Origin: JAEUKQ01 sp044227605
GTDB lineage: Bacteria; Pseudomonadota; Alphaproteobacteria; JAEUKQ01
Direction of reading: 5' to 3'
DNA length: 56,496 nt
NCBI GenBank assembly: GCA_044227605.1
Contig: JBGAWJ010000002.1
Coordinates: 1 to 56,496 of the forward strand
The position numbers and the translations under genes are program-made. This document shows positions 53,044 through 56,496 of this stretch, piece after piece; the first letter of the stretch is position 1; every line of letters begins with the position of its first letter. The notes below the pieces were generated by a model, which saw only the letters and a list, made by a program, of their open reading frames with translations, did no database searches and was not told the DNA's origin.

Positions 53044-54255
53044 CTATAAATGTTGGGGGTTTAGCAACGCCTGGATCCCTGGCAAGGTTTTGCCTTCCAG
53101 CCATTCCAGAAAAGCGCCGCCGGCGCTGGACACATAAGATAATTTTTCTTCAACACCTGCTTGAATGAGGGCTGAAACTGTATCACCGCCCCCCGCAACG
53201 CTAACCAGATTTTTCTGTTGGGTGGTGCTTGCGATCATAGCAGCCACTTTCTTAGTTCCCTGATCAAAAGGGGGAGTTTCGAAAGCCCCCAAAGGCCCGT
53301 TCCAAACCACGCTTTTACTGTTTTTCACGGTATCGTTAATCAATTGGACGGTTTTAGGGCCGATATCCAATATCATATCTTTAACACCTATCTCTTTCAA
53401 TGTGACCGTGCGAGTGACCACATTCGCTTGCAACGCTTCTGCCACCACGGCATCTACAGGCAATATCAGTGATTTTTTCGATTTCTTGGCAAGTTCGGTG
53501 ATGTGGGCGGCGGTTGCCAGCATATTGGCTTCTGTTAAAGACTTACCCACCTGGCATCCTTGTGCCTGCAGGAAGGTGTTGGCCATCGCCCCGCCAATTA
53601 CCAAATGATCAACTTTTGATAATAAGTTTTGTAGTAAATCCAATTTGGTTGATATTTTAGCCCCCCCGACAATGGCTGTGAGCGGGCGTTTAGGGGTAGA
53701 CAGGATATGGTCTAAAGCCGCTACTTCCTCAGCCATTAACAAACCGGCAAAAGACGGCAGGAAGTGGGTGATTTTATCAATGGAGGCATGCGCCCGGTGG
53801 GAACAGGAGAAAGCATCGTTCACGTAAAAATCGCCCCCTTGGGAAAGTTTTTGGGCAAAAACGGAATCATTTTGTTCCTCACCTGCATGGAATCTTACAT
53901 TTTCAAGCAATAAAATTTGACCCTGCTGCAACTGGCGTATTTTATCTTGGGCGATGCTCGCAACACAATCTTCGGCAAAAAAAACTTTGTAACCTGCCAA
54001 AGCTTTTTCGAGTGCGGGTAAAACCTGCCGCAAGGAATAAGCAGGGGTTACCTTGCCATCTGGCCGCCCTAAATGGGATAGGATAATGACTTTGGCTTTT
54101 TGATCAGCCAATTGTTTTAACGTAGCGCATGCCCGGGTGATTCGGGTGGTGTCGGTCACTTGGCCATTGCTTAAAGGCACATTAAAATCGGTACGCACCA
54201 GAATTTTCTTGCCTGTAATCGCTGGCAATTCCTTGATTGTTGGCATCTTTTGCAT
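53044..54255 (-). CDS. pgk: Phosphoglycerate kinase
   Basis: Glycolytic/gluconeogenic kinase transferring phosphate between 1,3-bisphosphoglycerate and ADP. The N-terminal RTDFNVPL and SHLGRPDGK hold the substrate-binding residues, FAEDCV and LLENVRFHAGEE follow, and the nucleotide half has GGAKISTKLDLLQNL, WNGPLGAFE and VAGGGDTVSAL. The length of 403 residues is standard from the ATG at 54255, which has GAGGGG upstream; the frame extends to 54288. It stands alone, divergent from the SDR gene. Confidence 0.96.
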   Translation of the reverse strand: MQKMPTIKELPAITGKKILVRTDFNVPLSNGQVTDTTRITRACATLKQLADQKAKVIILSHLGRPDGKVTPAYSLRQVLPALEKALAGYKVFFAEDCVASIAQDKIRQLQQGQILLLENVRFHAGEEQNDSVFAQKLSQGGDFYVNDAFSCSHRAHASIDKITHFLPSFAGLLMAEEVAALDHILSTPKRPLTAIVGGAKISTKLDLLQNLLSKVDHLVIGGAMANTFLQAQGCQVGKSLTEANMLATAAHITELAKKSKKSLILPVDAVVAEALQANVVTRTVTLKEIGVKDMILDIGPKTVQLINDTVKNSKSVVWNGPLGAFETPPFDQGTKKVAAMIASTTQQKNLVSVAGGGDTVSALIQAGVEEKLSYVSSAGGAFLEWLEGKTLPGIQALLNPQHL

Positions 54256-54341
54256 GGGATCCCCTCTTGCGCTAGAAATGGCTGTCACTCATATTAGGAA
54301 CTTATATAACATGTTGTTGTTATTTTGGTATGGGAAAATAA

Positions 54342-55148
54342 ATGATGAAACGGTATCGCTCTGTTTTAATTACCGGTGCAAGCGGCGGGATTGGTTCCGC
54401 TTTTGCCCGTCTGTTGGCGCCTTTCATGGAAAGTATGTTGATCACAGGCCGTAACTTACAAGCCTTGCAAAAACTGGCTGGGGAAATCAAATCACCGGCA
54501 TCCAACAACATACATATAAAGATAGCAGATTTAACCAAGCAAGAAGATGTCAACCAATTGGCTGTGTTGGCGGACGAGAAGAAAATTGACTTGTTCATCA
54601 ATAATGCGGGCTTGGGGCACTTTAATCATTTTTTGGCGACTTCCCCGAAGGAAACAATGGATATACTGCAAGTCAATGTGCTGGCGGCCACGCAACTATT
54701 ACATGCATTGTTGCCGGGTATGATTGAACGGGCAACGGCAGGGAGGAAGCGGGCAGGGGTCATTTGCGTGGCCAGTATGGCGGCCTTCCTGCCTATGCCT
54801 TATTTTTCAGCGTATGCGGCCAGCAAAAGTTATTTACATGCGTTAGTTTTGGGCTTGCAGCAGGAACTGTGCCGACAACCGATTGATCTGTTGTCTTTAT
54901 GTCCGGGATTAGTTGAAACGGCCTTCATCGCTAAAGCTAACATGCCTCGGAAGTTATTAAAACGGGCCGTGGATCCCCAAGTCATCGCGCAAACGGCGAT
55001 GCAAAAATTGGGCAAACGCGATCAATATACTTATGGATTTGGAAATCAAGTGGCCCTGATGGCGAGTCATCTTATCCCCTCCAAAATGAAGCGCCGGCTT
55101 CTCTATTATTATTGCAAAAGATGGCTGCCCCCGGAAAATTCTATATAA
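54342..55148 (+). CDS. Short-chain dehydrogenase/reductase (SDR) family protein
   Basis: The classical SDR fold: the NAD(P) motif TGASGGIGSAFA at the N-terminus, FINNAGLGHFNHF (NNAG) near residue 85, and the catalytic ASMAAFLPMPYFSAYAASKSY with Ser, Tyr and Lys (YxxxK). The length of 268 residues is usual for DltE-like or acyl/ketone reductases. A C-terminal hydrophobic and basic stretch suggests loose membrane contact. The substrate is unknown. It is convergent with the atpF genes. Confidence 0.88.
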   Translation: MMKRYRSVLITGASGGIGSAFARLLAPFMESMLITGRNLQALQKLAGEIKSPASNNIHIKIADLTKQEDVNQLAVLADEKKIDLFINNAGLGHFNHFLATSPKETMDILQVNVLAATQLLHALLPGMIERATAGRKRAGVICVASMAAFLPMPYFSAYAASKSYLHALVLGLQQELCRQPIDLLSLCPGLVETAFIAKANMPRKLLKRAVDPQVIAQTAMQKLGKRDQYTYGFGNQVALMASHLIPSKMKRRLLYYYCKRWLPPENSI

Positions 55149-55187
55149 TAAAAAAAGGGGGAAGAACGGGTCGCAGGAAACAAAGGG

Positions 55188-55685
55188 TTAGGCCATGTTG
55201 ATTTTGGCTTTAACCTCTTTTAAAGACCGTTCAAAAAAGACCGCGGACAGTTCTTTATTATTTTTTTCAAGCAACAAAGACCTGATGATTTGGGTGGCTA
55301 AAGCACCAATTTCCGCTTGCATTTCTTGCAGTAACTGTTGCTGGCTTTGCTCAATTTTGGACAGAGCGTCTTGCCCTCGCCGTTCTAAGGTCAGTTCTAA
55401 ATTCTTCAAAGATTGTTCCTGAAGCAACGTTGCCTCGGTTTGCGCCTGTAACAGCAATTCGCGTGCTTCCTGCTCTGCTTGGCCAAATTTTTCTTGGTAT
55501 TCTTTCAAGATTTTTTCTGCCTGCATACGCAATTCTTTGGATTCTGCTATATTGGATGTAATTTTGGCAATCCGTTGATCCAACATGGCGCCGATCATTT
55601 TGTATAAGCGTTTGCCAAGCAAGGAAACAAACAGAAGAAAAGAAACGCCGACCCAAAGGGTTGGATCAGAAAAAATTTCCATCAT
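55188..55685 (-). CDS. atpF: ATP synthase F0 subunit b
   Basis: The b subunit is half of the peripheral stator stalk. One N-terminal membrane helix (LWVGVSFLLFVSLLGKRLY) is followed by a long charged coiled coil (about residues 35-150) that reaches F1. The length of 165 residues is normal. The start (ATG 55685 or 55682) lies one base after the b' stop, so the two are tightly coupled. Confidence 0.9.
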   Translation of the reverse strand: MMEIFSDPTLWVGVSFLLFVSLLGKRLYKMIGAMLDQRIAKITSNIAESKELRMQAEKILKEYQEKFGQAEQEARELLLQAQTEATLLQEQSLKNLELTLERRGQDALSKIEQSQQQLLQEMQAEIGALATQIIRSLLLEKNNKELSAVFFERSLKEVKAKINMA

Positions 55686-55686
55686 A

Positions 55687-56169
55687 TTATCCCTTCACGC
55701 GTTTATAATGGGCAGCAATTTCTTGATCACTAACGGGCAAATCAGCTAACCGCTGCAAAATTTCTTTAACTGTCTCCGGCACTAGTACGGCAATATCCCC
55801 ATGCAAACGCGTTCGTAAATTTGCAATCCGGGCTTCCGCATCTTGAATTGTTTTGCTTAATTGACGGTTAATAACTTGTTCCCGTTCCCCTAATTCTTTC
55901 TTTAGCGATAAGGCGGTTTGCTGCAATTGCTCATGGGCTTTTTGCCGTGCTTGGGCAATCAACTGCTGATAATGTTTTTGCATTTTTTCCGCGTCTGTCC
56001 GCATAGATTGAGCGGCGTCCAACTGGTCTTGGATTAATTTCTGTCTTTTATCTAACGTTGCCGAAACTTTAGGTAAGGTTAAGCGTGACATCAGCAGATA
56101 GAAGAGTGCAAAAATAATAAAAAGCCAAAATATCTGTGGCAAAAAATCAGCGACAACGAGCTGTGGCAT
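55687..56169 (-). CDS. atpF': ATP synthase F0 subunit b'
   Basis: The b' subunit pairs with b in the heterodimeric stalk of alphaproteobacteria. LPQIFWLFIIFALFYLLMS is the membrane helix and LTLPKVSATLDKRQKLIQDQL begins the coiled coil; LPQIFWL is a hallmark of b'. Length of 160 residues is normal. It lies between atpE and b, the standard a-c-b'-b order, on the opposite strand and 30 kb from atpHAGDC. Confidence 0.9.
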   Translation of the reverse strand: MPQLVVADFLPQIFWLFIIFALFYLLMSRLTLPKVSATLDKRQKLIQDQLDAAQSMRTDAEKMQKHYQQLIAQARQKAHEQLQQTALSLKKELGEREQVINRQLSKTIQDAEARIANLRTRLHGDIAVLVPETVKEILQRLADLPVSDQEIAAHYKRVKG

Positions 56170-56279
56170 TCGATCACATCCCTTGTAAAGGCCAACCAGC
56201 TGTCAAAAGGGACTGATCCCTGAAGGTGGGAACAACCCTTAACAAAGGTTGGCCATGTTCCATTGAATAGCCAAAAACC

Positions 56280-56496
56280 TTAAACAGCGAAAAGCAATAA
56301 CAAGGCAATGAGCAAAGCAAACAATGCGACTGCTTCGGTTAAGGCAAAGCTGATCAGCAAGGCACCGAAAACTTTCGGGGCAGCAGCTGGATTACGTAAG
56401 GCACCCGACAAATAGCTGGCAAACAAATTACCCAAGCCGATACCTACCCCCCAAAGGGCTAAAGTTGCAATACCTACTGCAATATATTTTGCGGCT
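56280..56496 (-). CDS. atpE: ATP synthase F0 subunit c, 5' end outside the window
   Basis: About 71 residues of the c-ring subunit are visible: AAKYIAVGIATLALWGVGIG with the helix-packing glycines, the polar loop SGALRNPAA and the second helix with the proton-binding Glu in FALTEAVALFALLIAL. The start codon is a few residues beyond the window edge. The subunit fits the usual length of about 75. Confidence 0.95.
   Translation of the reverse strand, partial: AAKYIAVGIATLALWGVGIGLGNLFASYLSGALRNPAAAPKVFGALLISFALTEAVALFALLIALLLLFAV

Noticed and set aside
53100..53130. SSAGGA instead of STGGGA in the Pgk C-terminus as a lesion
   Set aside because: The SxAGGAFLEW form is, as far as I recall, usual in alphaproteobacterial Pgk, and all other motifs are intact.
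1..56496. CRISPR array, prophage, insertion sequence, tRNA or rRNA
   Set aside because: No spaced direct repeats, transposase, integrase, phage proteins or recognisable RNA genes were seen; short tRNAs could be missed by eye.

Overview
The window reads as chromosomal core DNA of an AT-leaning alphaproteobacterium. The best evidence is gene order. A complete TCA block (sdhCDAB, zapE, mdh, sucCDAB, lpd) runs directly into atpHAGDC, while the F0 genes (c, b', b) lie at a second locus. The mtaB-ftsY pair, the rlmH-gpmI-envC-ctpA-rppH cluster and an IalB-family protein are also alphaproteobacterial habits. I see no transposase, integrase, phage gene, CRISPR array, rRNA or tRNA.

Layout. 1-5540 (+): the end of an endonuclease/exonuclease/phosphatase-fold protein, a cardiolipin synthase, the proton-translocating transhydrogenase operon pntAA-pntAB-pntB and a small secreted protein. 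5639-7671 (+): a decayed aspartate-semialdehyde-dehydrogenase-like gene and a tandem universal stress protein. 7870-21101 (+): succinate dehydrogenase, ZapE ATPase, malate dehydrogenase, succinyl-CoA synthetase and the 2-oxoglutarate dehydrogenase complex. 21358-26313 (+): F1 ATP synthase. 26396-28466 (+): an unknown protein, a ferritin-like di-iron protein and a broken secreted-protein gene. 28575-35452 (-): rppH, two tandem ctpA copies, envC, gpmI and rlmH. 35772-38038 (+): mtaB-ftsY. 38129-47490 (-): a membrane protein, a degraded stretch, the cytochrome bd operon cydP-A-B-X, cspA, a fumarylacetoacetase/homogentisate-dioxygenase pair, a VOC protein, rlmN and an IalB-family protein. 47741-55148 (mixed strands): asparaginase, a frameshifted unknown gene, a SAM methyltransferase, pmbA, a HAD phosphatase with a membrane partner, pgk and an SDR. 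55188-56496 (-): F0 subunits b, b' and c.

Together the genes describe respiratory metabolism: TCA flux feeds quinone and NADH, PntAB balances NADPH, cytochrome bd respires at low oxygen, and FoF1 makes ATP.

I did not find a convincing new multi-gene system. The unusual signal is a set of lesions in otherwise ordinary genes. sdhA has lost its FAD-binding N-terminus, apparently across a short repeat. mtaB has Tyr in place of the third radical-SAM cysteine. The ASADH-like gene has lost its catalytic Cys and is frameshifted. A secreted-protein gene has a nonsense codon and a frameshift. An unknown gene is split at a T9 tract. These could be real decay (genome reduction) or, for the single-base cases, sequence errors; read-level checks would separate the two. 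The best candidate for unknown biology is the orphan di-iron protein at 27023-27856.
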